This document shows, one piece after another, positions 24,509-32,926 of a stretch of DNA of 64,000 nucleotides. Each line of letters begins with the position of its first letter. Position 1 is the stretch's first letter. The position numbers and the translations under genes were made by a program. The stretch is from assembly GCA_965207585.1 (NCBI GenBank), contig CBDBMT010000003.1, forward strand, positions 2,852,001-2,916,000. The letters run 5' to 3'. The notes beneath the pieces were generated by a model. That model saw only the letters and a program-made list of their open reading frames with translations. It searched no databases and was not told the DNA's origin. This DNA is from Bin87 sp965207585 (GTDB taxonomy: Bacteria; Chloroflexota; Dehalococcoidia; Lucifugimonadales; UBA3495).

Positions 24509-25630
24509 CTACAGACCCAGGGCGTCCGCCAGGCGGCGGCGGTGGAACTTCGGGTCGCCGAGGAACTGGTAGAGAGTGCGCGAGGCCGTGGTGTGCAAGG
24601 TGAGGCCGTACTCGGTGGTGCTGCCCACGCCGGCATGAACCTCGTGGGCGTGGTTGCAGGCGTTGTAGTAGGCGGCGCTACTCACCGCTTTGGCCAGGTG
24701 GATGCTGTCGGCAGCGTCCCTCTCGGAGTCGAGCTTCCATAGCGCTTCGTAGGTGGTCCAACGGGCGGCGTCCAGCTCGTTGACGAGGTTGATGATGTGG
24801 TCCTGCACGCGCTGGAAACGTCCGATGGGCGTGCCGAACTGGATGCGGGTGCGGCTGTAGTCCACGGACATCTCGTAGACCTGCTGGGAACCTCCCACCT
24901 GGAAGGCACAGAGCAGGGGGATGGAAGCGCTTACGGCGCGTTCCAGGGCATCCCAGCCGCCGCCGAAGGTGGCGCCCAGGATCGCGGAAGGGGCGATCTG
25001 CACCCCATCCAGGCGAACTTCCGCCAGGTTCCAGGCGAAGCCCTCCAGGCGTCGGATCGACACGCCCGGCGCGTCGGCAGGGATGATCACCAGCCCAACG
25101 TGCTGGCGGTTTTCGGTGCGCACGGCGCAGATGAGATCAGTGGCGGATGCGGCGTCGTACACATATACCTTGGTGCCGGAGATGCGGTACCCGTCGCCGC
25201 TGGCCGTCGCCAAGGTCTGAACATCGGACTCGTCCCACTGGTAATCAGCCTCGGTGATCGCCAGGGCGACCGTGCGGCGGCCTGATGCCAGGTCTGGTAG
25301 CAGGGAGCGTTTCTGATCAGTAGTGCCAGCCTCCAGGATGGTCAACGCGCCCAACGCGGCGCTGCTCAGGTGCGGCCCGGGGACGGGGCCTCGGCCCAAC
25401 TCCTCAAACAACACCCCGGCATCGGTGTATGAGCCGCCTTCGCCACCGAATTCGGTGGGGATGATGATGCCCAGCCAGCCGGTGTTCGCCAGCCTTTGCC
25501 ACGGCTCAGACGGCGCGCTCTGCCCGGTGGCGGACAGTTCCAGCAGTGTTTCCTTGGGGTATTCGGTGTCGACAAAACGGCGGACTGCCGCTTTGAGCAT
25601 TTCCTGTTCTTCGCTGAGAGCCAAGTCCAT
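24509..25630 (-). CDS. Acyl-CoA dehydrogenase family protein
   Basis: 373 residues. The FAD flavoenzyme fold is recognisable from the N-terminal helical domain (LALSEEQEMLKAAVRRFVD), the middle beta domain (VYDAASATDLICAVRT) and the C-terminal NACNHAHEVHAGVGSTTEYGLTLH segment, which corresponds to the family's QxHGGxGxTxE. It is shorter and more divergent than canonical enzymes, typical of the partner subunit in heterodimeric acyl-CoA dehydrogenases of steroid or side-chain catabolism. It lies 74 bases downstream of a second acyl-CoA dehydrogenase on the same strand, so the two may form one heteromeric enzyme. Confidence 0.9.
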   Translation of the reverse strand: MDLALSEEQEMLKAAVRRFVDTEYPKETLLELSATGQSAPSEPWQRLANTGWLGIIIPTEFGGEGGSYTDAGVLFEELGRGPVPGPHLSSAALGALTILEAGTTDQKRSLLPDLASGRRTVALAITEADYQWDESDVQTLATASGDGYRISGTKVYVYDAASATDLICAVRTENRQHVGLVIIPADAPGVSIRRLEGFAWNLAEVRLDGVQIAPSAILGATFGGGWDALERAVSASIPLLCAFQVGGSQQVYEMSVDYSRTRIQFGTPIGRFQRVQDHIINLVNELDAARWTTYEALWKLDSERDAADSIHLAKAVSSAAYYNACNHAHEVHAGVGSTTEYGLTLHTTASRTLYQFLGDPKFHRRRLADALGL

Positions 25631-25704
25631 TGGGTCGATTACTCCTGAATGGCGGCAACGCCGGGGACGCTGCCGCGTAAAACGAACTCTCTAGGAATCT
25701 GAGA

Positions 25705-26937
25705 TCAGGCGAGGGCGCCGGCGCGTTCGCGCTGCTGGCGTCCGATTCCAATGCGGCGGGCCATGATGACCTTCTGGATATCAGTGGTGCCGCCGGGGTG
25801 GAGGGCGATGATGGCGGCCCGCTGGTGGGACTCGATGTGGCCCTCACCGGCGCCCCACTGCTCGTCCTTGGTCAAGGCAGCAGGGCCCAGGATGTCCAGG
25901 ATGCCGGTGGCGATGCGCAGGCCGGACTGCTTGCGGAAGTAGGATGCCTGGGGCCCCTCGTAGGTGATATGGGCGCCGCTGTGACGCATCCAGTAGTTGC
26001 GCAGCTGGAACAGCCGGCCGATTTCGGCGTCAATGTAGATGTCGACCAGGCGTTCGCGGACGTCGGAGTCCTTGCTCAGGGCCTCGCCGCGACGGTTGTT
26101 GGTCTTGCAGTAGTCGAAAATGCGGTCGACGATCCAGTTTCGGCCAATCTTGCCGCCGGTGCCGTGCTCCAGCTCCAGGTGGGTGGTGGCAACCTTCCAG
26201 CCCTCGTTTTCGCCGCCGATGAGGTTGCGGGCGGGGACGCGAACGTTGTCGAAGTAGACGATGTTCTTCACGCCGGAACCGGCGCCAGACTCGCCAGCGG
26301 AGGACAGCAAGTCCATCGGGAAAACACTGATGCCCGGCAGATTGGAAGGCACCATGAACCAGCTGAGGTTGTGGTGACGGTCGCCTTCGGGATCGGTGCA
26401 GGTGATGGTCCACATGTAGTCGGAGCCGTGCGCACTGCCGACGTAGACCTTCTGCCCGTTGATGACATAATCGTCGCCATCGCGGCGGGCCGCCGTCTTG
26501 GCGTTGGCCAGGTCGGAGCCGGCTTCGGGTTCGGTGAGCAGCTGCCAGGTGCGGATTTCGCCCTTGAAGATCTTGGGCAGGAATTCCTGCTTCTGCTCCT
26601 CGGATCCCCAGACGAGGATGGAGTTGCCGCCGAGGCGTCCGCCGGAGTCATAGTAAGGCGGGAGCGACAGGTTGTAGTTGTCGATCTCCTCTTCGAGTAC
26701 TACGGAGTGATCGACGGTCAGGCCGCCGCCGCCGTACTCCTGGGGAGCGGTGGGCCAGAGCCAACCCTTGTCGCCCAACCGCCGGCCCAACTCGCGGCGG
26801 AGCTGGTACTGCTCGAAGGTCAGGTCGATGGAGTCAGCCGGATGTTGGATGCCGGCGGGGATGTTGTCGCGGAGCCAGTCCTGCACCTCGGTGCGGAAGG
26901 CTTCCTGCTCGGCAGTATAGGTTGGTTCGAAGTCCAT
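25705..26937 (-). CDS. Acyl-CoA dehydrogenase family protein
   Basis: 410 residues. Family features: PQEYGGGGLTVDHSVVLEEE near residue 70; LLTEPEAGSDLANAKTAARR near 140; INGQKVYVGSAHGSDYMW near 165; and the C-terminal GGTTDIQKVIMARRIG. It oxidises an acyl-CoA at the alpha-beta bond with electrons passing to ETF. The ATG at 26937 (MDFEPTYT) is chosen by homology and a GAGG upstream. It is first of the two-gene dehydrogenase unit. Confidence 0.93.
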   Translation of the reverse strand: MDFEPTYTAEQEAFRTEVQDWLRDNIPAGIQHPADSIDLTFEQYQLRRELGRRLGDKGWLWPTAPQEYGGGGLTVDHSVVLEEEIDNYNLSLPPYYDSGGRLGGNSILVWGSEEQKQEFLPKIFKGEIRTWQLLTEPEAGSDLANAKTAARRDGDDYVINGQKVYVGSAHGSDYMWTITCTDPEGDRHHNLSWFMVPSNLPGISVFPMDLLSSAGESGAGSGVKNIVYFDNVRVPARNLIGGENEGWKVATTHLELEHGTGGKIGRNWIVDRIFDYCKTNNRRGEALSKDSDVRERLVDIYIDAEIGRLFQLRNYWMRHSGAHITYEGPQASYFRKQSGLRIATGILDILGPAALTKDEQWGAGEGHIESHQRAAIIALHPGGTTDIQKVIMARRIGIGRQQRERAGALA

Positions 26938-27034
26938 GGCATGCCTCGAAAACGGCCGGGTCATGGCCCGGCCGGGGTGTTTCGGGAATTAGTGGGCAAT
27001 TATGCCGGATGGGACGGGATGGGGCAACCGCGGC

Positions 27035-27083
27035 TTGACGCGCATTTGGCACAGCCATATATTCAATGTATGACTGTGCCAAA
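27035..27083 (+). promoter_or_regulatory. Promoter with overlapping 39-bp palindromic operator of the vapBC-type module
   Basis: TTGACG (27035-27040), a 17-base spacer and TATATT (27058-27063) form a strong sigma-70 promoter. The palindrome TTTGGCACAG (27045-27054) ... CTGTGCCAAA (27074-27083) pairs perfectly, and its inner CATA/TATG pairs too, so 14 of 15 arm positions match. It covers the -10 element, predicted start point and ATG. Transcription is predicted to begin at about the ATG (27070), so the message would be leaderless. Confidence 0.8.
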
Positions 27084-27339
27084 CGCCAAAAGTACCTACA
27101 CACTGGACGACGCATCGGCGGATGCGCTGGCAACATTAGCGCAGCATTGGAATATGACGGAGTCCGAGGCCCTGCGGCGTGCGTTGCTGCAGGCGGCTTC
27201 CCGGTATGGCCCTATCCTTTGCCCCGAAGAACGGCTAGCGGTGCTGGACCGGCTGCAAAAATCGCTGGCAGAGCGCGGGGTTGACTTTGATGCTTGGGCG
27301 CGCGAAGCGTGGGCGATACGACACGGCACTGACCTGTAA
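27070..27339 (+). CDS. Antitoxin of a VapBC-type module (ribbon-helix-helix-like)
   Basis: 89 residues. The N-terminal part (STYTLDDASADALATLAQHWNMTESEALRRAL) has the strand-helix-helix pattern of small RHH/CopG antitoxins. The C-terminal part (LQKSLAERGVDFDAWAREAWAIRHG) should wrap the toxin. The start ATG at 27070 lies inside the palindromic operator. The predicted start of transcription coincides with it and no Shine-Dalgarno is present. The stop overlaps the toxin ATG by one base (TAATG), giving coupled translation. It is expected to repress its own promoter. Confidence 0.78.
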   Translation: MTVPNAKSTYTLDDASADALATLAQHWNMTESEALRRALLQAASRYGPILCPEERLAVLDRLQKSLAERGVDFDAWAREAWAIRHGTDL

Positions 27340-27710
27340 TGATTCACTTGGACACCAGCTTTCTAATCCCAGCCCTGGTACGGGATACTCAGCAAGACCA
27401 GCAGGTGCGTAATTGGATTAGCCAAGGTGAAACCATCGTCATCAGCGCGGTGGCTTGGACGGAATTTCTTTGCGGGCCGTTGTCGCCAAGGGATTTGAGC
27501 GCGGCTCTTCGGATCGTTGAGCAACACCTGGAGTTCATGACGGAGCACGCAGTGATTGCGGCTCGCCTGTTCAACGCAACCGGCAGGCGGCGCCGGATGC
27601 TGGTGGACTGCATGATTGCCGCCACTGCCATAGCCGATGGTGCGCTGTTAGCGACCGCAAATGCCAGCGATTTTGGCCGGTTCACCGAACATGGTCTGCT
27701 GCTGGCTTAA
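27339..27710 (+). CDS. PIN-domain ribonuclease toxin, VapC type
   Basis: 123 residues, the usual VapC size. PIN acidic residues are seen as Asp5 (MIHLDTSFLIPAL), Glu in AWTEFLCGP near residue 42, Asp in MLVDCMIAATA near 90, and TANASDFGRF near 108. The expected activity is Mg-dependent cleavage of tRNA or rRNA, neutralised by the upstream antitoxin. It overlaps that gene by one base. Another toxin-antitoxin pair begins about 100 bases downstream. Confidence 0.88.
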   Translation: MIHLDTSFLIPALVRDTQQDQQVRNWISQGETIVISAVAWTEFLCGPLSPRDLSAALRIVEQHLEFMTEHAVIAARLFNATGRRRRMLVDCMIAATAIADGALLATANASDFGRFTEHGLLLA

Positions 27711-27738
27711 TCGATCCAACCGACAGACACGGGAATAG

Positions 27739-27792
27739 TTGACGGCGGAATGCGTATGTCGTATGCTTTATGGCAACATACGACATACGCAT
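27739..27792 (+). promoter_or_regulatory. Promoter with a perfect 16-bp inverted-repeat operator of the second module
   Basis: TTGACG (27739-27744), 17 bases and TATGCT (27762-27767) form the promoter. ATGCGTATGTCGTATG (27750-27765) and CATACGACATACGCAT (27777-27792) are perfect inverted copies with an 11-base spacer. Each arm holds a tandem GTATG, which suggests cooperative binding of RHH dimers. Confidence 0.82.
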
Positions 27793-27807
27793 GCAATGGA
27801 GGCCATC

Positions 27808-28575
27808 ATGGTGCGCATTGGCGTCAACATCCCAAGCGAACTGATGCGTCGGCTGGAGCCGTTGAAGCCAGATTTGAACATCTCCCAAGTTTGTCGGGAG
27901 GCCCTGGAAGCCAAAGCGGCTAGCCACGAGCGGATAGTAGCCCGACTTGACGATAGCGAAATCCAGGGTGCAATTGAAATGGTTTGGGAACAAGAAAAGA
28001 AGTTCCTGGCAGTGATTGAAGTGGATTGGGAAACGCTCGGTTATGAAGATGCTGAATCTTGGACTAAAGCGGCGAACCGGGAAGATTGGGTGCATCTCCA
28101 CCACAGGCAAGATGTTATTGAAAAGCAGGGGCGGCCGACGTGGGAGGTTCCACCACCCAACCCATCCGGAGTGAAGGGTTTCACCGAGCGACGTGGAGAA
28201 CTCGACCAACGTATGCACCAGCAGGAAGACGATTTCTTCGATTGGCTCTACGATGAGCAAGGTGGCATCGATTACTCCGCAGCGGAGCGGGAATATATGA
28301 CCGCTTGGCTATCTTATACCGAAGCGGTATGGGAGCTAATCAGGCAGCGCGAACTTGAACACCGCAACTGGCAGTTGGCCCAACGTGCCGCGCCGCCCGA
28401 ACCTGAAGCGCCGGAGCACCTGTTTGGCGGTGTCCAGTTTCCAAACGAACAGCCATCTCAAATCGTTCCTCATCATGCCGGCTATGCGCCCGGCGTTGAG
28501 CCGCTGAAGCTCAATCACCTCATCGGCGATCTTGACGTGGCGGAGTTTCTGGCTAAACGGGAAAGGCCGCAATGA
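27808..28575 (+). CDS. Unusually long ribbon-helix-helix antitoxin-like regulator
   Basis: 255 residues. The first 40 (MVRIGVNIPSELMRRLEPLK, then ISQVCREALEAK) are a typical RHH DNA-binding domain. The last 25 (LNHLIGDLDVAEFLAKRERPQ) look like a toxin-binding tail. Between them is an insert of about 190 acidic, Trp-rich, partly helical residues I do not recognise (for example EDDFFDWLYDEQGG and Pro-rich PPEPEAPEHL). RHH antitoxins are normally 70-100 residues. The ATG has GGAGG 5 bases upstream. The stop overlaps the PIN toxin start (ATGA). It is likely autoregulatory through the 43-bp palindrome upstream. Confidence 0.78.
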   Translation: MVRIGVNIPSELMRRLEPLKPDLNISQVCREALEAKAASHERIVARLDDSEIQGAIEMVWEQEKKFLAVIEVDWETLGYEDAESWTKAANREDWVHLHHRQDVIEKQGRPTWEVPPPNPSGVKGFTERRGELDQRMHQQEDDFFDWLYDEQGGIDYSAAEREYMTAWLSYTEAVWELIRQRELEHRNWQLAQRAAPPEPEAPEHLFGGVQFPNEQPSQIVPHHAGYAPGVEPLKLNHLIGDLDVAEFLAKRERPQ

Positions 28576-29003
28576 TTGTCCCGGACGTCAACCTCCTAGT
28601 GTATACGTACAACGACGGCGATCACCAACGCCACACCGCGGCGCGGCGTTGGTGGAGCGGGCTAGTTTACGGAACGGAGCAGGTTGGCCTACCCTGGCTT
28701 GTCATAACTGGATTTATCAGGGTGACTACTCATCCTGGGGTAATGGCATACCCACTGACAACGGAGCAGGCGGTTGGGTGTGTCCGGGATTGGCTACGCT
28801 GCGACCACATTACACCGCTTGATCCGGGCCCGGAGCATCTCGCGTTCCTGCAACAAAACCTTGCTGCGGCTGGAGTCGGCGCTAACTTGGTTCCCGATGC
28901 TCATATCGCCGCTTTGGCTATGGAACAAGATGCGCAAGTGCATTCCAACGACGCAGATTTTGGCCGATTCCCCGGTTTGCGATGGCATAACCCTCTTCAA
29001 TGA
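28572..29003 (+). CDS. PIN-domain toxin of the second module
   Basis: 143 residues. PIN signatures: MIVPDVNLLVYTYN with Asp5, HTAARRWWSGL, LVPDAHIAALAMEQDAQVHSNDADFGRFPGL with the later acidic residues. The GLRWHNPL ending is typical of VapC toxins of the type found in mycobacteria and cyanobacteria. It is coupled by a 4-base overlap to the long antitoxin-like gene. The predicted role is as a sequence- or structure-specific RNase. Confidence 0.88.
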   Translation: MIVPDVNLLVYTYNDGDHQRHTAARRWWSGLVYGTEQVGLPWLVITGFIRVTTHPGVMAYPLTTEQAVGCVRDWLRCDHITPLDPGPEHLAFLQQNLAAAGVGANLVPDAHIAALAMEQDAQVHSNDADFGRFPGLRWHNPLQ

Positions 29004-29025
29004 TTGATTTTGCCCACCCTATGGC

Positions 29026-30585
29026 TTACCGACTGCGCAGCGCCCGCCCCGGGCGCGCCCCGGTGTGCTGGCCGTTGTCGATGACCAGCGCGCCGTTGAC
29101 GGATACGTAGTCGATGCCGACGGGGAATTGCAGTGGGTCGTCGAAAGTGGCCGGGGTATCGACGCCGGACGGGTCGAACAGGACGAGGTCAGCCTTGGCG
29201 CCGTCGCGGATGACGCCGCGGTCGGACAGGCCGAGGCGTTGGGCGGGAGCGCCGGTCATCTTGCGGATGGCCTCTTCCAGGGAGAATAGGCCCTCGCCCC
29301 GCACGAATTGGGCCAGGACGTAGGGATACGTTCCATAGGTGCGCGGGTTGGGACGGCCGCCGGTGAGGATGGCGTCGGTGCCGATCATTTGGGCCGGGTG
29401 GGACGCAATTTCCCGGATGTTTTCGAGGTTGCCGGTGCGGGCGACGAAGGCAACTTGGAGGTCCTCTTCCAGGAGCAGGTCGCACACGGCGTCAACCATC
29501 CGCCCGCCCCGGTGGGCGGCCAGTTCTTCCAGGGAACGGCCCTCCCACTCCTTGTTTTTATCCGATACGATGTGGGCGAAAATGTAGTTGTCGAGGGTCT
29601 GCCCGCCCCATTGGGGCTCGACGGCCCGAACCATAAGGTCGCGCACGTTGGGGTCGGCAAGCCGGGTCATTAGAGCCTGCGGTCCGCCAGCGTGGACCCA
29701 ATAGGGCAGCAGAGAATGAAGGATGGTGCTGGCCGCCGGATAGGGATATTGGTCGTAGGTGACGTCCTGGCCGCGGTTGTGGGCGTCGTCGACCAGGGCG
29801 ATCATCTGCGCGCCGAGGCCGGCCACAGGGCTGTGGTAGTGGGAGATGTGGACCGGAGCTCCCGAGCGGCGGCCAATCTCCAATGCCTCGCGGAACGGAT
29901 CGAGGAGGCGGTCGCCGAGGGTGTAGCGGGCGTGGGTGCAGTAGAAGCCGCCTTCTTCTGCGGCCACGGCGGCGATGGCGGCCAGTTCGTTGGTATCGCT
30001 GTAGGCGCCCGGGGCGTAGGTTAAGCCGGTGGTGAACCCGAATGCCCCGTCGCGCATCCCCTGCCGAGTGAGGTCGCGCATGGTTTGCAGCTCTGCATCG
30101 GTGGGCAGCCGTGATGACCAGCCCATGGCGGCGACGCGGATGGCGGCGTGAGGGACCATGTGGACAACGTTGCAGGTGGAGTTGCCATCGAAGAGCGCGA
30201 GGAAGTCGGCGACGCTGCTCCATCGCACATCTGGGGGATCGCCGTTGACCGCCGCGAGGTAGACCAGGAGCTGCTCCAGCGCCCGGGGCGTCGTAGGCGC
30301 ATAGGACAGGCCGTCCATGCCCAGGGCCTCGGTGGTTACGCCCTGGCGGATCTTGGGCTGATGGTCGGGGTCGGTGAGCAGTTTCAGGTCGGAATGAGAG
30401 TGCATATCGATGAAGCCAGGACAGATTACGTAGCCGCTGGCGTCGATGGTGCGGCCGGCGTCGACCGCCGACGTGCCGCCGGTTATGACCTGGATGGTGT
30501 CGCCCGTGACGGCAACGCTGGCCCGATAGCCGGGGGACCCGGTGCCATCGATCACCGTGCCGTTGGCAAATAGCAAATCAACCAT
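29026..30585 (-). CDS. Amidohydrolase, N-acyl-D-amino-acid deacylase/D-aminoacylase type
   Basis: 519 residues. Family layout: small N-terminal beta domain (VDLLFANGTVIDGTG), metal motif PGFIDMHSHSDLKLL (HxH-type) near residue 60, FTTGLTYAPGAYSDTNEL near 188, CTHAR near 220, VHISHYHS near 250, and C-terminal GVIRDGAKADLVLFDP. The set matches D-aminoacylase-like zinc amidohydrolases, which remove N-acyl groups or open cyclic imides. The ATG at 30585 is preferred (GAGGGA upstream). The true substrate is not evident; it stands alone between the accessory genes. Confidence 0.92.
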   Translation of the reverse strand: MVDLLFANGTVIDGTGSPGYRASVAVTGDTIQVITGGTSAVDAGRTIDASGYVICPGFIDMHSHSDLKLLTDPDHQPKIRQGVTTEALGMDGLSYAPTTPRALEQLLVYLAAVNGDPPDVRWSSVADFLALFDGNSTCNVVHMVPHAAIRVAAMGWSSRLPTDAELQTMRDLTRQGMRDGAFGFTTGLTYAPGAYSDTNELAAIAAVAAEEGGFYCTHARYTLGDRLLDPFREALEIGRRSGAPVHISHYHSPVAGLGAQMIALVDDAHNRGQDVTYDQYPYPAASTILHSLLPYWVHAGGPQALMTRLADPNVRDLMVRAVEPQWGGQTLDNYIFAHIVSDKNKEWEGRSLEELAAHRGGRMVDAVCDLLLEEDLQVAFVARTGNLENIREIASHPAQMIGTDAILTGGRPNPRTYGTYPYVLAQFVRGEGLFSLEEAIRKMTGAPAQRLGLSDRGVIRDGAKADLVLFDPSGVDTPATFDDPLQFPVGIDYVSVNGALVIDNGQHTGARPGRALRSR

Positions 30586-30955
30586 CTCGTCCCTCGGTGT
30601 CTGCCTCAATCTCAACGGCATAATACACAGTCGAACCGGATAAATCCCTAACGACTTGGCTGAACCAGTTGGGGCGGAATGGTGCCAGAGCAGTCCGCCC
30701 GATATGACACCTTTCTTACTAAGGGAGTTTGCGAAATTTGCTGGGAGTTGGACTGGCGCAGTTGGTACGGTACGCGGCGACTACGCAGCGGCAATCCTCA
30801 CCGGTGCGACCAACACATCGGCGGGGATTTTAGCGTATCCAATGGCGCTGATTGTCAATCGGTCTATTGCCGGGGAAATAAACGCAGGGCTGCTGGAGCT
30901 CTGGCCCACAATCATTCCCGATGAGAGATCATGCCATTGCGTTCCATGATATGGA
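30586..30955. other. Gene-poor stretch of lower GC
   Basis: No convincing gene. Short open frames on both strands have no ribosome site and no recognisable motif; one plus-strand frame has a CEICWELDW segment that could be a degraded zinc-ribbon gene, but support is weak. It separates the amidohydrolase from the unknown 516-residue gene and may be a decayed insertion boundary. Confidence 0.4.
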
Positions 30956-32506
30956 TCACTGGCCCGCCAAACGCAGATGAGGTCCAAAATAACCAACCAG
31001 CCAGCAACCACTCTCAGTGTCCCAGCACAGATGCATGCGACGCTTCCTGCCAATGCGAATGTGCTCCGGCATCCGCCACTCCCTGCCGTCATCGTCCACG
31101 AAATGCCGAGTCTTCCCATACTCTTTCATCGTGCGTTCACTCTCACCAGACGCGTAATCTATTCCTTGACTGTGCATCCAAGATTCTAAAGATACCCCTA
31201 GGGAACCGACTGACATCTGCCTACCGCACTCATCCAACCCTGCTAGGGCATTATAGAACGCCTTGGCGTCTACCGCGGTCATCGACTTACCACTCTTGAC
31301 CACCGCACCGAAGACTTTCACGAAACGAAATGCAGTCGCCTCAGCAACAGCGTCGGCAACAGTTCTGATTGTATCCAATGCTTTCTCTGAACTCGCATAG
31401 TCTACCTGTTCCATCCCCGCTGTTCCTTGCTGAATCGCATCTAACCGCATCCTTAATCGGTGATTTTCGCTACCCAACCGCGCATTCTCGGTCTCCAAAT
31501 CCGAACGGAGCTCTCTTTCCCGCTGTACTTCCTCATTCTTGGCCTTGATGTCCTCGTCATACTGATCCAGCCAATACGACATCTCGGTACTGATCTGAAC
31601 AAACCGACCCCGCCGGACCCTCCCGCGAACCCGGCTAAACATCCGCAACGCGTCACGTCCTTGAGGGTACCGAATCCGGTACGAGCAACTGTCTCTGAGA
31701 ATCTGGGCAAAGGCGTCGTACCCAAATCGTTCCACTTCATCGAAGGACCATAGCCGGTGCTTGATCTCATCATCCTCAACGCTTAAACCGGGCGAGTAGA
31801 TACGCACCCCGCCGTCGTAACATACCAGCGGCCACGAGTACCATCCCAGACGCCAGGCTGCCGCGTCGTCACAGAACACTACCTCGGCAAGTCCCAGTAG
31901 ATCCCGCTGGAGGTCGTCTGCGTCGACCGCTACCACCCCATCATCACGCCTGGGTGTAACCAGCACCACCGGTAAGCAGCGTTCTACGCTTGCCAGGTAA
32001 TCCCAAAAGGATCCGACCTCATCAGCGTTGACGTCGCGATGCTCGGTACGCAGGTTCAAGCCCAACATTGAACACGCGTACGTCCCTAGCAGAGTATCGA
32101 TTACTTTGCTGAGTTCGTCGTCGAAGTGCCCAGCGTCACGGTCTGCAACCTTCACCTCTACGTCAGCCTGAACATAGTCACCCTCCGTAGCCAAGCGAAA
32201 GCCGAGATATCGACCATCGGCTACCCCATCACCGCCTAAAGCCCAGCGCAACCAGAAATGCCCGTGCCCGAGTTCGTCTATACCGCCCCCGCTGACGTTC
32301 AGCTCGCCTGCTGTGCTGATCCAGCTACGACCGCTAGCCTGGCTACCTGGGTTGTCCAAAACGTCCCGATGGTCAGAAAAATACGGAAAAACCCAGTTTT
32401 TCAGCTCTTGCTCCAAAAGACCTAACAATGCCATCCCAGTTGGAGAAAGCGACCCATCGTGAGACTGCGACCTGATTTCAAAAATAGTGCGGTAGTAGCT
32501 CGGCAT
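30956..32506 (-). CDS. Large protein of unknown function with central coiled coil, possible defence gene
   Basis: 516 residues from ATG 32506 (an alternative ATG lies 13 codons upstream; neither has a strong ribosome site). Residues 1-150 appear beta-rich. Residues 165-255 (CLPVVLVTPRRDDGVVAVDADDLQRDLLGLAEVVF, then a WPLVCYDGGVRIYSPG segment) resemble an uncharacterised domain I recall from accessory genes of actinobacteria. A coiled coil covers about 310-360 (EEVQRERELRSDLETENARL and on). The end, MPEHIRIGRKRRMHLCWD then WLVGYFGPHL, resembles a C-terminal module seen in other accessory proteins. GC is lower than the flanks. No enzyme motif is recognised. Confidence 0.72.
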   Translation of the reverse strand: MPSYYRTIFEIRSQSHDGSLSPTGMALLGLLEQELKNWVFPYFSDHRDVLDNPGSQASGRSWISTAGELNVSGGGIDELGHGHFWLRWALGGDGVADGRYLGFRLATEGDYVQADVEVKVADRDAGHFDDELSKVIDTLLGTYACSMLGLNLRTEHRDVNADEVGSFWDYLASVERCLPVVLVTPRRDDGVVAVDADDLQRDLLGLAEVVFCDDAAAWRLGWYSWPLVCYDGGVRIYSPGLSVEDDEIKHRLWSFDEVERFGYDAFAQILRDSCSYRIRYPQGRDALRMFSRVRGRVRRGRFVQISTEMSYWLDQYDEDIKAKNEEVQRERELRSDLETENARLGSENHRLRMRLDAIQQGTAGMEQVDYASSEKALDTIRTVADAVAEATAFRFVKVFGAVVKSGKSMTAVDAKAFYNALAGLDECGRQMSVGSLGVSLESWMHSQGIDYASGESERTMKEYGKTRHFVDDDGREWRMPEHIRIGRKRRMHLCWDTESGCWLVGYFGPHLRLAGQ

Positions 32507-32886
32507 AGTCGGAGACCCCCATCTAACATCGCGATGGCTCATCACACAGGTAATGCCGCCCGCAGTTTACCCCATGTGGCTCCAAGTAGCCACTTTGAGG
32601 TACGTCAGCATCAACGGCTGCATGGCTCCGACCTCTCCTGAGATTTTCATGAAATCCCAGACCGGGAATGTTGGATTTTGCGCAGATTATGGTGCTGGGG
32701 CGTCAGGATGCGAAACAAGGCGAAGTGCGCATCGATAACGGAGGTACGCATAATCTGTCCATCTCGCCTATCGCCGCTGCTATCGTGCGCTGCCGCGGAC
32801 TCGGGCTCATCAGCGCTAGTTCGGTCGTCGGGTTTCCCGCCGGGTCTTAATTTCCTGCTCTGCGCTCACTCCGAGCCATTATCGGC
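32507..32886. other. Gene-poor stretch upstream of the MIP18 gene
   Basis: No gene seen in about 380 bases. It contains a 9-bp inverted repeat, CAGATTATG (32683-32691) and CATAATCTG (32749-32757), too far apart for a terminator. It may hold the promoter of the minus-strand unknown gene, but no clear -35/-10 pair was found. Confidence 0.4.
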
Positions 32887-32892
32887 TATAAT
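32887..32892 (+). promoter_or_regulatory. -10 element for the MIP18/Mrp operon
   Basis: A perfect TATAAT 35 bases upstream of the MIP18 ATG. No good -35 is visible. Confidence 0.45.
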
Positions 32893-32926
32893 GACGGGAA
32901 GATACCCACCTAGAAGGAGAATAGCC

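Noticed and set aside
30622..30955. Small open frames on both strands (about 80-110 codons)
   Set aside because: No ribosome sites, no consistent family pattern; the strands compete. Left as a possible degraded gene only.
32683..32757. Inverted repeat CAGATTATG/CATAATCTG as insertion-sequence ends
   Set aside because: Only 9 bases, 57-base spacer, no target duplication and no transposase nearby.
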